From the NCBI RefSeq assembly GCF_963662255.1, contig NW_026912187.1, forward strand, positions 372,001-436,000: a stretch of DNA of 64,000 bases, in the 5' to 3' direction. Shown here piece by piece: positions 48,735 to 62,465 of the stretch (position 1 is its first letter; each line of letters opens with the position of its first letter). Made by a program: the position numbers and the translations under genes. The stretch comes from Cinclus cinclus. Lineage: Eukaryota > Chordata > Aves > Passeriformes > Cinclidae. Under the pieces are notes generated by a model. The model had not been told where the DNA came from. It ran no database searches and was given only the letters and a program-made list of their open reading frames with translations.

Positions 48735-49424
48735 CTGCCGGGGAAGAGGTGCCCGGAACCCGCAGCGGACTCCGCACGCCCTCCCCGCTCCGCGGCCCCC
48801 TCGCTGCCGCCGACCCTCTCCTCACGAAGTCACCGCCCCTCCCTGGTCCGGGATACGAACGCAGAGCCCGACTTTGCCACCCGCAACCACTCCCGGGCAG
48901 CCCTTTTAGCCGGGACCTGGGCACGAGAGGTCGGAGAAGGGGAGGGGAGTATCGGGAGCGGGACCCAGCGCGACCGCGGACCCTTGGAGCAGCACTGGCT
49001 CCTTCCGGCTGAGCGCCCCGCGCTCCCATGAGCTGCAGCCGCGCAGCTTCCGGGCCCCGCCAATGCCGGCCCGCCTTTCTCCGCCCTGTCCAATCACAGC
49101 CGCCCTATCAATCCGGGCGTGGCCCTGGGCGATCGTTCGCCTGGTGCTCTGCTCCTGCCGCCGCTGCTTTGGGAGCCGGCGGAGCCTCGTCAGGTGATGC
49201 TGGGGCTTGGAAAGGGCGGGGAGAGTTCTGCCAAGTAAACGGGGAGACGGCGGGCAGCGGGCGGAATCGCAGGAGCGGGCCGTGAGGGGACTGCGGGGGG
49301 TCGCGGAACAGAGTGCGGCGGGAAGGGGCGGGCTGGGATTGGCGGAGCCGGCGCTGCCTCGGGATGTGATTGGCTGGGCTGGCCGGCTATTGCCTATAAA
49401 TAGCGTGCGCTGGGGAGGCGGGCG
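48735..49424. promoter_or_regulatory. CpG-island bidirectional promoter, copy 7
   Basis: Same element order as copy 1. TATAAATA at 49395-49402. Confidence 0.75.
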
Positions 49425-49653
49425 TTAGTTGGGCGGCGCCGAGGAGGCGGAGGCGGCGGCGGTGGCGGCGAGGGGCGGCGCGGCGGCGGCGAGGGGCGGC
49501 GCGGCGGCGGCGAGGGGCGGCGCGGCGGCGGCGAGGGGCGGTGCGGCGGCGGCGAGGGGCGGCGCCGAGGCGGCGGGAGCTGCAGGTGCCCGACCTGAGG
49601 AGCGCCGCAGCGCCAGGACGGGACCCGCGCGGATGTCGCTGCGGGGAGCGCTG
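49425..49653 (+). other. Plus-strand first exon, copy 7
   Basis: Five 21-bp GC repeats, ATG at 49633 (MSLRGAL), donor CTG|GTGAGC at 49653/49654. Confidence 0.5.
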
Positions 49654-50577
49654 GTGAGCACGGACGCGGCTCCTGCGTCTGTGGGGGGGCGGCGGTGCCC
49701 AGTTCTTTACGCCGCGCCCTGCGCGGCTCTGGCGGCCGCTGGGGGGACCTGGAGCGTCTAAGGGCGAACAGCTGCTGCTAGTGGCGGCCGGGGAGCACCC
49801 GTTTTGTCGTTTTCTGCATTTAGACAACTGGGAAATGCTGGGAATAAAGCTGGGTTTTTTTCCATTTTTAAGTTTTATTTTGCTTTTCTTTGCAGTAATC
49901 ACAGCTTCCTTTATTAAACTACTTCATTATTTTGCTCTTTTATTACAAACTTTTAGTAAGTTGTTATTACTACATATCTGATGTTAACTCAATAAGGGTT
50001 GTAGGGCTCGGGCTGAAACATGGGCTGCCTGGGGGAAGTGAGGGAGGGGGCCTTTGCGAGAGGGTTGGGAGGTCAAGGGCGGGGGGGAAGGTACATGTTG
50101 GGCATCAGGCCTCAAGTCTCCCCAGAGATGGGATCCCTTCAGGATGGGTGGGACAACTCCAAGAGATGCTGTAGTGATCACAGTAATTGATTTCTGGCCT
50201 TATCAACAGCCCCGGGCTGCAGTGAGAAGCAGCAGCGGCTTTTAGCTGCTGGCAGCGAGAAGCTGAGGAGCTGGAGCTGAGCAAGCAGAACTGCAGGAGA
50301 CAGAAATATGGTAGGATTTGAGGACAAGCGTCTTTGGGGCTGGGATAGGGAATATGGAGCCAAGATGTCAAGTGTGTGAGTGGTGATGAAATCATTAAGG
50401 GATGGGAGAGGGAGTCTAGAACTGTTAGTGGAGTTAGGATTATCAGATTGGGGCTGGAATATGGGTTCAGGAGGTGAGCTGAAACTATACAGACATGTAG
50501 CTGAAGCAAATACCCTGTCCTGCAAAACAGTAAGAGCATGATGCAGCATAGCTGGGACTACGTGGATCCAGAACTGA

Positions 50578-50934
50578 AACAGAAGAGCTGGCAGTGAAAT
50601 AAAGCTTGTGGGTTGACAAAGAGCTGAAATCACTGGGGCTGGGGAAAAGGGGACTCCGAAATGGCTGAGGCTGAAATCACTGGGGCTGGCATAGGAGCTG
50701 CAAGTGGCGCAGACTATGCCGATGGGACACTGAGACTGTAGGGTTGGGGTGCCGAATTCACTGGAGGCCTGGGCTATTGAGGGTGGGGCTGGCTACTGCG
50801 TCTGAGCATGGGACGGGCCGTGTAGGGCTGAAAGGGGCCCTTTAGGACTGCTTGTGCCTGAAGTGCCCCCCCCCCCCCCGTGCCGGCATGTTGCCACTGG
50901 GTGTGAGGGCCACCGTAGGGCTGCAGCCGGAAGC

Positions 50935-50969
<35 letters not shown>

Positions 50970-53047
50970 TGGGAAATGCTAAGTGGGCCTGGCATTGCCA
51001 GTGGGAACGGCATACAAAGCGTGCAGCTCAGTAAGGGACTGTGCGACGGAGGCAGAGACCACCGTGGGGCTGGCATAGTAGTACTGGACCTGGGATGGGG
51101 ACTGTAGGGCTGGAGGTGAAATCATTCTGGGGTTGGGATACGCATGGTGGGGTGGACTTGGAGGCTCTAGGGCAGGGGCTGAAGCGTTGCAGAGCTGGAG
51201 CCAAGACGGGGAGGGTGCCCTTGGAAGCTGCAGAAGATTCTGCTGGCAGAGATGTGGCAAGCCGTGGCTGGAGCTGGAACAGAAGAGCTGGCAGTGAAAT
51301 AAAGCTTGTGGGTTGACAAAGAGCTGAAATCACTGGGGCTGGGGAAAAGGGGACTCCGAAATGGCTGAGGCTGAAATCACTGGGGCTGGCATAGGAGCTG
51401 CAAGTGGCGCAGACTATGCCGATGGGACACTGAGACTGTAGGGTTGGGGTGCCGAATTCACTGGAGGCCTGGGCTATTGAGGGTGGGGCTGGCTACTGCG
51501 TCTGAGCATGGGACGGGCCGTGTAGGGCTGAAAGGGGCCCTTTAGGACTGCTTGCGCCTGAAGTGCCCCCCCCCCCCCCCCCGTGCCGGCATGTTGCCAC
51601 TGGGTGTGAGGGCCACCGTAGGGCTGCAGCCGGAAGCCAGTGTGTGTGTGTGTGTGTGTGTGTGTGTCTGGGTAATGCTAAGTGGGCCTGGCATTGCCAG
51701 TGGGAACGGCATACAAAGCGTGCAGCTCAGTAAGGGACTGTGCGACGGAGGCAGAGACCACCGTGGGGCTGGCATAGTAGTACTGGACCTGGGATGGGGA
51801 CTGTAGGGCTGGAGGTGAAATCATTCTGGGGTTGGGATACGCATGGTGGGGTGGACTTGGAGGCTCTAGGGCAGGGGCTGAAGCGTTGCAGAGCTGGAGC
51901 CAAGACGGGGAGGGTGCCCTTGGAAGCTGCAGAAGATTCTGCTGGCAGAGATGTGGCAAGCCGTGGCTGGAGCTGGAACAGAAGAGCTGGCAGTGAAATA
52001 AAGCTTGTGGGTTGACAAAGAGCTGAAATCACTGGGGCTGGGGAAAAGGGGACTCCGAAATGGCTGAGGCTGAAATCACTGGGGCTGGCATAGGAGCTGC
52101 AAGTGGCGCAGACTATGCCGATGGGACACTGAGACTGTAGGGTTGGGGTGCCGAATTCACTGGAGGCCTGGGCTATTGAGGGTGGGGCTGGCTACTGCGT
52201 CTGAGCATGGGACGGGCCGTGTAGGGCTGAAAGGGGCCCTTTAGGACTGCTTGCGCCTGAAGTGCCCCCCCCCCCCCCCCCCCCCCCCCCCGTGCCGGCA
52301 TGTTGCCACTGGGTGTGAGGGCCACCGTAGGGCTGCAGCCGGAAGCCAGTGTGTGTGTGTGTGTGTGTGTCTGGGAAATGCTAAGTGGGCCTGGCATTGC
52401 CAGTGGGAACGGCATACAAAGCGTGCAGCTCAGTAAGGGACTGTGCGACGGAGGCAGAGACCACCGTGGGGCTGGCATAGTAGTACTGGACCTGGGATGG
52501 GGACTGTAGGGCTGGAGGTGAAATCATTCTGGGGTTGGGATACGCATGGTGGGGTGGACTTGGAGGCTCTAGGGCAGGGGCTGAAGCGTTGCAGAGCTGG
52601 AGCCAAGACGGGGAGGGTGCCCTTGGAAGCTGCAGAAGATTCTGCTGGCAGAGATGTGGCAAGCCGTGGCTGGAGCTGGAACAGAAGAGCTGGCAGTGAA
52701 ATAAAGCTTGTGGGTTGACAAAGAGCTGAAATCACTGGGGCTGGGGAAAAGGGGACTCCGAAATGGCTGAGGCTGAAATCACTGGGGCTGGCATAGGAGC
52801 TGCAAGTGGCGCAGACTATGCCGATGGGACACTGAGACTGTAGGGTTGGGGTGCCGAATTCACTGGAGGCCTGGGCTATTGAGGGTGGGGCTGGCTACTG
52901 CGTCTGAGCATGGGACGGGCCGTGTAGGGCTGAAAGGGGCCCTTTAGGACTGCTTGCGCCTGAAGTGCCCCCCCCCCCCCCCCCCCCCCCCCGTGCCGGC
53001 ATGTTGCCACTGGGTGTGAGGGCCACCGTAGGGCTGCAGCCGGAAGC

Positions 53048-53084
<37 letters not shown>

Positions 53085-53753
53085 TGGGTAATGCTAAGTG
53101 GGCCTGGCATTGCCAGTGGGAACGGCATACAAAGCGTGCAGCTCAGTAAGGGACTGTGCGACGGAGGCAGAGACCACCGTGGGGCTGGCATAGTAGTACT
53201 GGACCTGGGATGGGGACTGTAGGGCTGGAGGTGAAATCATTCTGGGGTTGGGATACGCATGGTGGGGTGGACTTGGAGGCTCTAGGGCAGGGGCTGAAGC
53301 GTTGCAGAGCTGGAGCCAAGACGGGGAGGGTGCCCTTGGAAGCTGCAGAAGATTCTGCTGGCAGAGATGTGGCAAGCCGTGGCTGGAGCTGGAACAGAAG
53401 AGCTGGCAGTGAAATAAAGCTTGTGGGTTGACAAAGAGCTGAAATCACTGGGGCTGGGGAAAAGGGGACTCCGAAATGGCTGAGGCTGAAATCACTGGGG
53501 CTGGCATAGGAGCTGCAAGTGGCGCAGACTATGCCGATGGGACACTGAGACTGTAGGGTTGGGGTGCCGAATTCACTGGAGGCCTGGGCTATTGAGGGTG
53601 GGGCTGGCTACTGCGTCTGAGCATGGGACGGGCCGTGTAGGGCTGAAAGGGGCCCTTTAGGACTGCTTGCGCCTGAAGTGCCCCCCCCCCCCCCCCCCGT
53701 GCCGGCATGTTGCCACTGGGTGTGAGGGCCACCGTAGGGCTGCAGCCGGAAGC

Positions 53754-53794
<41 letters not shown>

Positions 53795-54461
53795 TGGGAA
53801 ATGCTAAGTGGGCCTGGCATTGCCAGTGGGAACGGCATACAAAGCGTGCAGCTCAGTAAGGGACTGTGCGACGGAGGCAGAGACCACCGTGGGGCTGGCA
53901 TAGTAGTACTGGACCTGGGATGGGGACTGTAGGGCTGGAGGTGAAATCATTCTGGGGTTGGGATACGCATGGTGGGGTGGACTTGGAGGCTCTAGGGCAG
54001 GGGCTGAAGCGTTGCAGAGCTGGAGCCAAGACGGGGAGGGTGCCCTTGGAAGCTGCAGAAGATTCTGCTGGCAGAGATGTGGCAAGCCGTGGCTGGAGCT
54101 GGAACAGAAGAGCTGGCAGTGAAATAAAGCTTGTGGGTTGACAAAGAGCTGAAATCACTGGGGCTGGGGAAAAGGGGACTCCGAAATGGCTGAGGCTGAA
54201 ATCACTGGGGCTGGCATAGGAGCTGCAAGTGGCGCAGACTATGCCGATGGGACACTGAGACTGTAGGGTTGGGGTGCCGAATTCACTGGAGGCCTGGGCT
54301 ATTGAGGGTGGGGCTGGCTACTGCGTCTGAGCATGGGACGGGCCGTGTAGGGCTGAAAGGGGCCCTTTAGGACTGCTTGCGCCTGAAGTGCCCCCCCCCC
54401 CCCCCCGTGCCGGCATGTTGCCACTGGGTGTGAGGGCCACCGTAGGGCTGCAGCCGGAAGC

Positions 54462-54498
<37 letters not shown>

Positions 54499-55865
54499 TG
54501 GGTAATGCTAAGTGGGCCTGGCATTGCCAGTGGGAACGGCATACAAAGCGTGCAGCTCAGTAAGGGACTGTGCGACGGAGGCAGAGACCACCGTGGGGCT
54601 GGCATAGTAGTACTGGACCTGGGATGGGGACTGTAGGGCTGGAGGTGAAATCATTCTGGGGTTGGGATACGCATGGTGGGGTGGACTTGGAGGCTCTAGG
54701 GCAGGGGCTGAAGCGTTGCAGAGCTGGAGCCAAGACGGGGAGGGTGCCCTTGGAAGCTGCAGAAGATTCTGCTGGCAGAGATGTGGCAAGCCGTGGCTGG
54801 AGCTGGAACAGAAGAGCTGGCAGTGAAATAAAGCTTGTGGGTTGACAAAGAGCTGAAATCACTGGGGCTGGGGAAAAGGGGACTCCGAAATGGCTGAGGC
54901 TGAAATCACTGGGGCTGGCATAGGAGCTGCAAGTGGCGCAGACTATGCCGATGGGACACTGAGACTGTAGGGTTGGGGTGCCGAATTCACTGGAGGCCTG
55001 GGCTATTGAGGGTGGGGCTGGCTACTGCGTCTGAGCATGGGACGGGCCGTGTAGGGCTGAAAGGGGCCCTTTAGGACTGCTTGCGCCTGAAGTGCCCCCC
55101 CCCCCCCCCGTGCCGGCATGTTGCCACTGGGTGTGAGGGCCACCGTAGGGCTGCAACCGGAAGCCAGTGTGTGTGTGTGTGTGTGTGTGTGTGTCTGGGT
55201 AATGCTAAGTGGGCCTGGCATTGCCAGTGGGAACGGCATACAAAGCGTGCAGCTCAGTAAGGGACTGTGCGACGGAGGCACAGACCACCGTGGGGCTGGC
55301 ATAGTAGTACTGGACCTGGGATGGGGACTGTAGGGCTGGAGGTGAAATCATTCTGGGGTTGGGATACGCATGGTGGGGTGGACTTGGAGGCTCTAGGGCA
55401 GGGGCTGAAGCGTTGCAGAGCTGGAGCCAAGACGGGGAGGGTGCCCTTGGAAGCTGCAGAAGATTCTGCTGGCAGAGATGTGGCAAGCCGTGGCTGGAGC
55501 TGGAACAGAAGAGCTGGCAGTGAAATAAAGCTTGTGGGTTGACAAAGAGCTGAAATCACTGGGGCTGGGGAAAAGGGGACTCCGAAATGGCTGAGGCTGA
55601 AATCACTGGGGCTGGCATAGGAGCTGCAAGTGGCGCAGACTATGCCGATGGGACACTGAGACTGTAGGGTTGGGGTGCCGAATTCACTGGAGGCCTGGGC
55701 TATTGAGGGTGGGGCTGGCTACTGCGTCTGAGCATGGGACGGGCCGTGTAGGGCTGAAAGGGGCCCTTTAGGACTGCTTGCGCCTGAAGTGCCCCCCCCC
55801 CCCCCCCCCCGTGCCGGCATGTTGCCACTGGGTGTGAGGGCCACCGTAGGGCTGCAGCCGGAAGC

Positions 55866-55910
<45 letters not shown>

Positions 55911-56582
55911 TGGGTAATGCTAAGTGGGCCTGGCATTGCCAGTGGGAACGGCATACAAAGCGTGCAGCTCAGTAAGGGACTGTGCGACGGAGGCAGAGAC
56001 CACCGTGGGGCTGGCATAGTAGTACTGGACCTGGGATGGGGACTGTAGGGCTGGAGGTGAAATCATTCTGGGGTTGGGATACGCATGGTGGGGTGGACTT
56101 GGAGGCTCTAGGGCAGGGGCTGAAGCGTTGCAGAGCTGGAGCCAAGACGGGGAGGGTGCCCTTGGAAGCTGCAGAAGATTCTGCTGGCAGAGATGTGGCA
56201 AGCCGTGGCTGGAGCTGGAACAGAAGAGCTGGCAGTGAAATAAAGCTTGTGGGTTGACAAAGAGCTGAAATCACTGGGGCTGGGGAAAAGGGGACTCCGA
56301 AATGGCTGAGGCTGAAATCACTGGGGCTGGCATAGGAGCTGCAAGTGGCGCAGACTATGCCGATGGGACACTGAGACTGTAGGGTTGGGGTGCCGAATTC
56401 ACTGGAGGCCTGGGCTATTGAGGGTGGGGCTGGCTACTGCGTCTGAGCATGGGACGGGCCGTGTAGGGCTGAAAGGGGCCCTTTAGGACTGCTTGCGCCT
56501 GAAGTGCCCCCCCCCCCCCCCCCCCCCGTGCCGGCATGTTGCCACTGGGTGTGAGGGCCACCGTAGGGCTGCAGCCGGAAGC

Positions 56583-56623
<41 letters not shown>

Positions 56624-57212
56624 TGGGAAATGCTAAGTGGGCCTGGCATTGCCAGTGGGAACGGCATACAAAGCGTGCAGCTCAGTAAGGGACTGTGCGA
56701 CGGAGGCAGAGACCACCGTGGGGCTGGCATAGTAGTACTGGACCTGGGATGGGGACTGTAGGGCTGGAGGTGAAATCATTCTGGGGTTGGGATACGCATG
56801 GTGGGGTGGACTTGGAGGCTCTAGGGCAGGGGCTGAAGCGTTGCAGAGCTGGAGCCAAGACGGGGAGGGTGCCCTTGGAAGCTGCAGAAGATTCTGCTGG
56901 CAGAGATGTGGCAAGCCGTGGCTGGAGCTGGAACAGAAGAGCTGGCAGTGAAATAAAGCTTGTGGGTTGACAAAGAGCTGAAATCACTGGGGCTGGGGAA
57001 AAGGGGACTCCGAAATGGCTGAGGCTGAAATCACTGGGGCTGGCATAGGAGCTGCAAGTGGCGCAGACTATGCCGATGGGACACTGAGACTGTAGGGTTG
57101 GGGTGCCGAATTCACTGGAGGCCTGGGCTATTGAGGGTGGGGCTGGCTACTGCGTCTGAGCATGGGACGGGCCGTGTAGGGCTGAAAGGGGCCCTTTAGG
57201 ACTGCTTGTGCC
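50578..57212. repeat. Satellite array 7: partial unit plus 9 units
   Basis: C tracts begin near 50866, 51567, 52265, 52969, 53681, 54391, 55095, 55793 and 56507. Unit 1 has T at 50855 where other units have C (CpG to TpG), the same base found at the satellite-to-core junction. Unit 7 carries C at 55281, shared with two array 5 units, and a private A at 55156. Units 3-9 match units 6-12 of array 5 at an offset of about 19.5 kb. Confidence 0.95.
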
Positions 57213-57304
57213 ACTCTGGCAAGGTATTCCCAGCTGCATTGCTGCCCACCCCTGGAGCATGTCTCCATCGGGGGATGGTTGGAAGGCCAGCAGTGCTCAA
57301 TTAC

Positions 57305-57777
57305 CTTTGCATCTGAGGTCAGCTTCAGGATCTTGTCATACTGTGGGGAAGCAGAGCATCATGGTAAACACCAGCTAACACACTACCTGTGTTAATTCTA
57401 ACAATTCTTACCTGAATATTAACACCAATAACACTTACTATGTATGTTATTTCACTAGTAGAGGTTGGTAGCGTTCTTAACATCGAGGAACATGAAGAAC
57501 ACGAGACTAATTAATGCTGTTGATTATGCCATTGTAGTGTTGAAACACTTGGCCTCCAGTGCAGTAGCCCCACACTTACCTCGATAGCCTCCCCCAGCAG
57601 GTCCCGCAGCACCGGGGCGCAGATCAGCTCCGGCTTCACCGAGGACTGCGGAGGAGAAGGAGGGGGAGCAGCGGGCCCGCAGCAGGCGGGGGGCTGGCAT
57701 GTCAGTATTTTGGCCAGAGCGCCGATCTCGGCCAGCACGCAGTCGGTGCAGTCCAAGTCCCCGCAGAAGGGGAACCG
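57305..57777 (-). pseudogene. COMMD4: COMMD4 5' fragment, copy 8
   Basis: Exons on the minus strand at 57777-57706, 57645-57580 and 57340-57305. Same coding content and lesions as copy 2. Confidence 0.85.
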
Positions 57778-58467
57778 CTGCCGGGGAAGAGGTGCCCGGA
57801 ACCCGCAGCGGACTCCGCACGCCCTCCCCGCTCCGCGGCCCCCTCGCTGCCGCCGACCCTCTCCTCACGAAGTCACCGCCCCTCCCTGGTCCGGGATACG
57901 AACGCAGAGCCCGACTTTGCCACCCGCAACCACTCCCGGGCAGCCCTTTTAGCCGGGACCTGGGCACGAGAGGTCGGAGAAGGGGAGGGGAGTATCGGGA
58001 GCGGGACCCAGCGCGACCGCGGACCCTTGGAGCAGCACTGGCTCCTTCCGGCTGAGCGCCCCGCGCTCCCATGAGCTGCAGCCGCGCAGCTTCCGGGCCC
58101 CGCCAATGCCGGCCCGCCTTTCTCCGCCCTGTCCAATCACAGCCGCCCTATCAATCCGGGCGTGGCCCTGGGCGATCGTTCGCCTGGTGCTCTGCTCCTG
58201 CCGCCGCTGCTTTGGGAGCCGGCGGAGCCTCGTCAGGTGATGCTGGGGCTTGGAAAGGGCGGGGAGAGTTCTGCCAAGTAAACGGGGAGACGGCGGGCAG
58301 CGGGCGGAATCGCAGGAGCGGGCCGTGAGGGGACTGCGGGGGGTCGCGGAACAGAGTGCGGCGGGAAGGGGCGGGCTGGGATTGGCGGAGCCGGCGCTGC
58401 CTCGGGATGTGATTGGCTGGGCTGGCCGGCTATTGCCTATAAATAGCGTGCGCTGGGGAGGCGGGCG
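57778..58467. promoter_or_regulatory. CpG-island bidirectional promoter, copy 8
   Basis: Same element order as copy 1. TATAAATA at 58438-58445. Confidence 0.75.
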
Positions 58468-58696
58468 TTAGTTGGGCGGCGCCGAGGAGGCGGAGGCGGC
58501 GGCGGTGGCGGCGAGGGGCGGCGCGGCGGCGGCGAGGGGCGGCGCGGCGGCGGCGAGGGGCGGCGCGGCGGCGGCGAGGGGCGGTGCGGCGGCGGCGAGG
58601 GGCGGCGCCGAGGCGGCGGGAGCTGCAGGTGCCCGACCTGAGGAGCGCCGCAGCGCCAGGACGGGACCCGCGCGGATGTCGCTGCGGGGAGCGCTG
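58468..58696 (+). other. Plus-strand first exon, copy 8
   Basis: Five 21-bp GC repeats, ATG at 58676 (MSLRGAL), donor CTG|GTGAGC at 58696/58697. Confidence 0.5.
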
Positions 58697-59620
58697 GTGA
58701 GCACGGACGCGGCTCCTGCGTCTGTGGGGGGGCGGCGGTGCCCAGTTCTTTACGCCGCGCCCTGCGCGGCTCTGGCGGCCGCTGGGGGGACCTGGAGCGT
58801 CTAAGGGCGAACAGCTGCTGCTAGTGGCGGCCGGGGAGCACCCGTTTTGTCGTTTTCTGCATTTAGACAACTGGGAAATGCTGGGAATAAAGCTGGGTTT
58901 TTTTCCATTTTTAAGTTTTATTTTGCTTTTCTTTGCAGTAATCACAGCTTCCTTTATTAAACTACTTCATTATTTTGCTCTTTTATTACAAACTTTTAGT
59001 AAGTTGTTATTACTACATATCTGATGTTAACTCAATAAGGGTTGTAGGGCTCGGGCTGAAACATGGGCTGCCTGGGGGAAGTGAGGGAGGGGGCCTTTGC
59101 GAGAGGGTTGGGAGGTCAAGGGCGGGGGGGAAGGTACATGTTGGGCATCAGGCCTCAAGTCTCCCCAGAGATGGGATCCCTTCAGGATGGGTGGGACAAC
59201 TCCAAGAGATGCTGTAGTGATCACAGTAATTGATTTCTGGCCTTATCAACAGCCCCGGGCTGCAGTGAGAAGCAGCAGCGGCTTTTAGCTGCTGGCAGCG
59301 AGAAGCTGAGGAGCTGGAGCTGAGCAAGCAGAACTGCAGGAGACAGAAATATGGTAGGATTTGAGGACAAGCGTCTTTGGGGCTGGGATAGGGAATATGG
59401 AGCCAAGATGTCAAGTGTGTGAGTGGCGATGAAATCATTAAGGGATGGGAGAGGGAGTCTAGAACTGTTAGTGGAGTTAGGATTATCAGATTGGGGCTGG
59501 AATATGGGTTCAGGAGGTGAGCTGAAACTATACAGACATGTAGCTGAAGCAAATACCCTGTCCTGCAAAACAGTAAGAGCATGATGAAGCATAGCTGGGA
59601 CTACGTGGATCCAGAACTGA

Positions 59621-59979
59621 AACAGAAGAGCTGGCAGTGAAATAAAGCTTGTGGGTTGACAAAGAGCTGAAATCACTGGGGCTGGGGAAAAGGGGACTCC
59701 GAAATGGCTGAGGCTGAAATCACTGGGGCTGGCATAGGAGCTGCAAGTGGCGCAGACTATGCCGATGGGACACTGAGACTGTAGGGTTGGGGTGCCGAAT
59801 TCACTGGAGGCCTGGGCTATTGAGGGTGGGGCTGGCTACTGCGTCTGAGCATGGGACGGGCCGTGTAGGGCTGAAAGGGGCCCTTTAGGACTGCTTGCGC
59901 CTGAAGTGCCCCCCCCCCCCCCCCGTGCCGGCATGTTGCCACTGGGTGTGAGGGCCACCGTAGGGCTGCAGCCGGAAGC

Positions 59980-60018
<39 letters not shown>

Positions 60019-60300
60019 TGGGAAATGCTAAGTGGGCCTGGCATTGCCAGTGGGAACGGCATACAAAGCGTGCAGCTCAGTAAGGGACTGTGCGACGGAG
60101 GCAGAGACCACCGTGGGGCTGGCATAGGCCTGGGCTATTGAGGGTGGGGCTGGCTACTGCGTCTGAGCATGGGACGGGCCGTGTAGGGCTGAAAGGGGCC
60201 CTTTAGGACTGCTTGCGCCTGAAGTGCCCCCCCCCCCCCCCCCCCGTGCCGGCATGTTGCCACTGGGTGTGAGGGCCACCGTAGGGCTGCAGCCGGAAGC

Positions 60301-60335
<35 letters not shown>

Positions 60336-61004
60336 TGGGAAATGCTAAGTGGGCCTGGCATTGCCAGTGGGAACGGCATACAAAGCGTGCAGCTCAGTAA
60401 GGGACTGTGCGACGGAGGCAGAGACCACCGTGGGGCTGGCATAGTAGTACTGGACCTGGGATGGGGACTGTAGGGCTGGAGGTGAAATCATTCTGGGGTT
60501 GGGATACGCATGGTGGGGTGGACTTGGAGGCTCTAGGGCAGGGGCTGAAGCGTTGCAGAGCTGGAGCCAAGACGGGGAGGGTGCCCTTGGAAGCTGCAGA
60601 AGATTCTGCTGGCAGAGATGTGGCAAGCCGTGGCTGGAGCTGGAACAGAAGAGCTGGCAGTGAAATAAAGCTTGTGGGTTGACAAAGAGCTGAAATCACT
60701 GGGGCTGGGGAAAAGGGGACTCCGAAATGGCTGAGGCTGAAATCACTGGGGCTGGCATAGGAGCTGCAAGTGGCGCAGACTATGCCGATGGGACACTGAG
60801 ACTGTAGGGTTGGGGTGCCGAATTCACTGGAGGCCTGGGCTATTGAGGGTGGGGCTGGCTACTGCGTCTGAGCATGGGACGGGCCGTGTAGGGCTGAAAG
60901 GGGCCCTTTAGGACTGCTTGCGCCTGAAGTGCCCCCCCCCCCCCCCCCCGTGCCGGCATGTTGCCACTGGGTGTGAGGGCCACCGTAGGGCTGCAGCCGG
61001 AAGC

Positions 61005-61047
<43 letters not shown>

Positions 61048-61712
61048 TGGGTAATGCTAAGTGGGCCTGGCATTGCCAGTGGGAACGGCATACAAAGCGT
61101 GCAGCTCAGTAAGGGACTGTGCGACGGAGGCAGAGACCACCGTGGGGCTGGCATAGTAGTACTGGACCTGGGATGGGGACTGTAGGGCTGGAGGTGAAAT
61201 CATTCTGGGGTTGGGATACGCATGGTGGGGTGGACTTGGAGGCTCTAGGGCAGGGGCTGAAGCGTTGCAGAGCTGGAGCCAAGACGGGGAGGGTGCCCTT
61301 GGAAGCTGCAGAAGATTCTGCTGGCAGAGATGTGGCAAGCCGTGGCTGGAGCTGGAACAGAAGAGCTGGCAGTGAAATAAAGCTTGTGGGTTGACAAAGA
61401 GCTGAAATCACTGGGGCTGGGGAAAAGGGGACTCCGAAATGGCTGAGGCTGAAATCACTGGGGCTGGCATAGGAGCTGCAAGTGGCGCAGACTATGCCGA
61501 TGGGACACTGAGACTGTAGGGTTGGGGTGCCGAATTCACTGGAGGCCTGGGCTATTGAGGGTGGGGCTGGCTACTGCGTCTGAGCATGGGACGGGCCGTG
61601 TAGGGCTGAAAGGGGCCCTTTAGGACTGCTTGCGCCTGAAGTGCCCCCCCCACCCCCGTGCCGGCATGTTGCCACTGGGTGTGAGGGCCACCGTAGGGCT
61701 GCAGCCGGAAGC

Positions 61713-61753
<41 letters not shown>

Positions 61754-62424
61754 TGGGAAATGCTAAGTGGGCCTGGCATTGCCAGTGGGAACGGCATACA
61801 AAGCGTGCAGCTCAGTAAGGGACTGTGCGACGGAGGCAGAGACCACCGTGGGGCTGGCATAGTAGTACTGGACCTGGGATGGGGACTGTAGGGCTGGAGG
61901 TGAAATCATTCTGGGGTTGGGATACGCATGGTGGGGTGGACTTGGAGGCTCTAGGGCAGGGGCTGAAGCGTTGCAGAGCTGGAGCCAAGACGGGGAGGGT
62001 GCCCTTGGAAGCTGCAGAAGATTCTGCTGGCAGAGATGTGGCAAGCCGTGGCTGGAGCTGGAACAGAAGAGCTGGCAGTGAAATAAAGCTTGTGGGTTGA
62101 CAAAGAGCTGAAATCACTGGGGCTGGGGAAAAGGGGACTCCGAAATGGCTGAGGCTGAAATCACTGGGGCTGGCATAGGAGCTGCAAGTGGCGCAGACTA
62201 TGCCGATGGGACACTGAGACTGTAGGGTTGGGGTGCCGAATTCACTGGAGGCCTGGGCTATTGAGGGTGGGGCTGGCTACTGCGTCTGAGCATGGGACGG
62301 GCCGTGTAGGGCTGAAAGGGGCCCTTTAGGACTGCTTGCGCCTGAAGTGCCCCCCCCCCCCCCCCCCCCGTGCCGGCATGTTGCCACTGGGTGTGAGGGC
62401 CACCGTAGGGCTGCAGCCGGAAGC

Positions 62425-62465
<41 letters not shown>

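Larger units (their letters stand above)
48170..50577. repeat. Higher-order repeat core, copy 7
   Basis: Complete core, family A alleles. The spacing from copy 6 (4,099 bp) is the shortest in the window and equals one core plus two satellite units plus the partial unit. Confidence 0.95.
57213..59620. repeat. Higher-order repeat core, copy 8
   Basis: Complete core, family B alleles (GTGGCGATG near 59427, GATGAAGC near 59587). Aligned with copy 5 at an offset of 30,298 bp. Confidence 0.95.
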
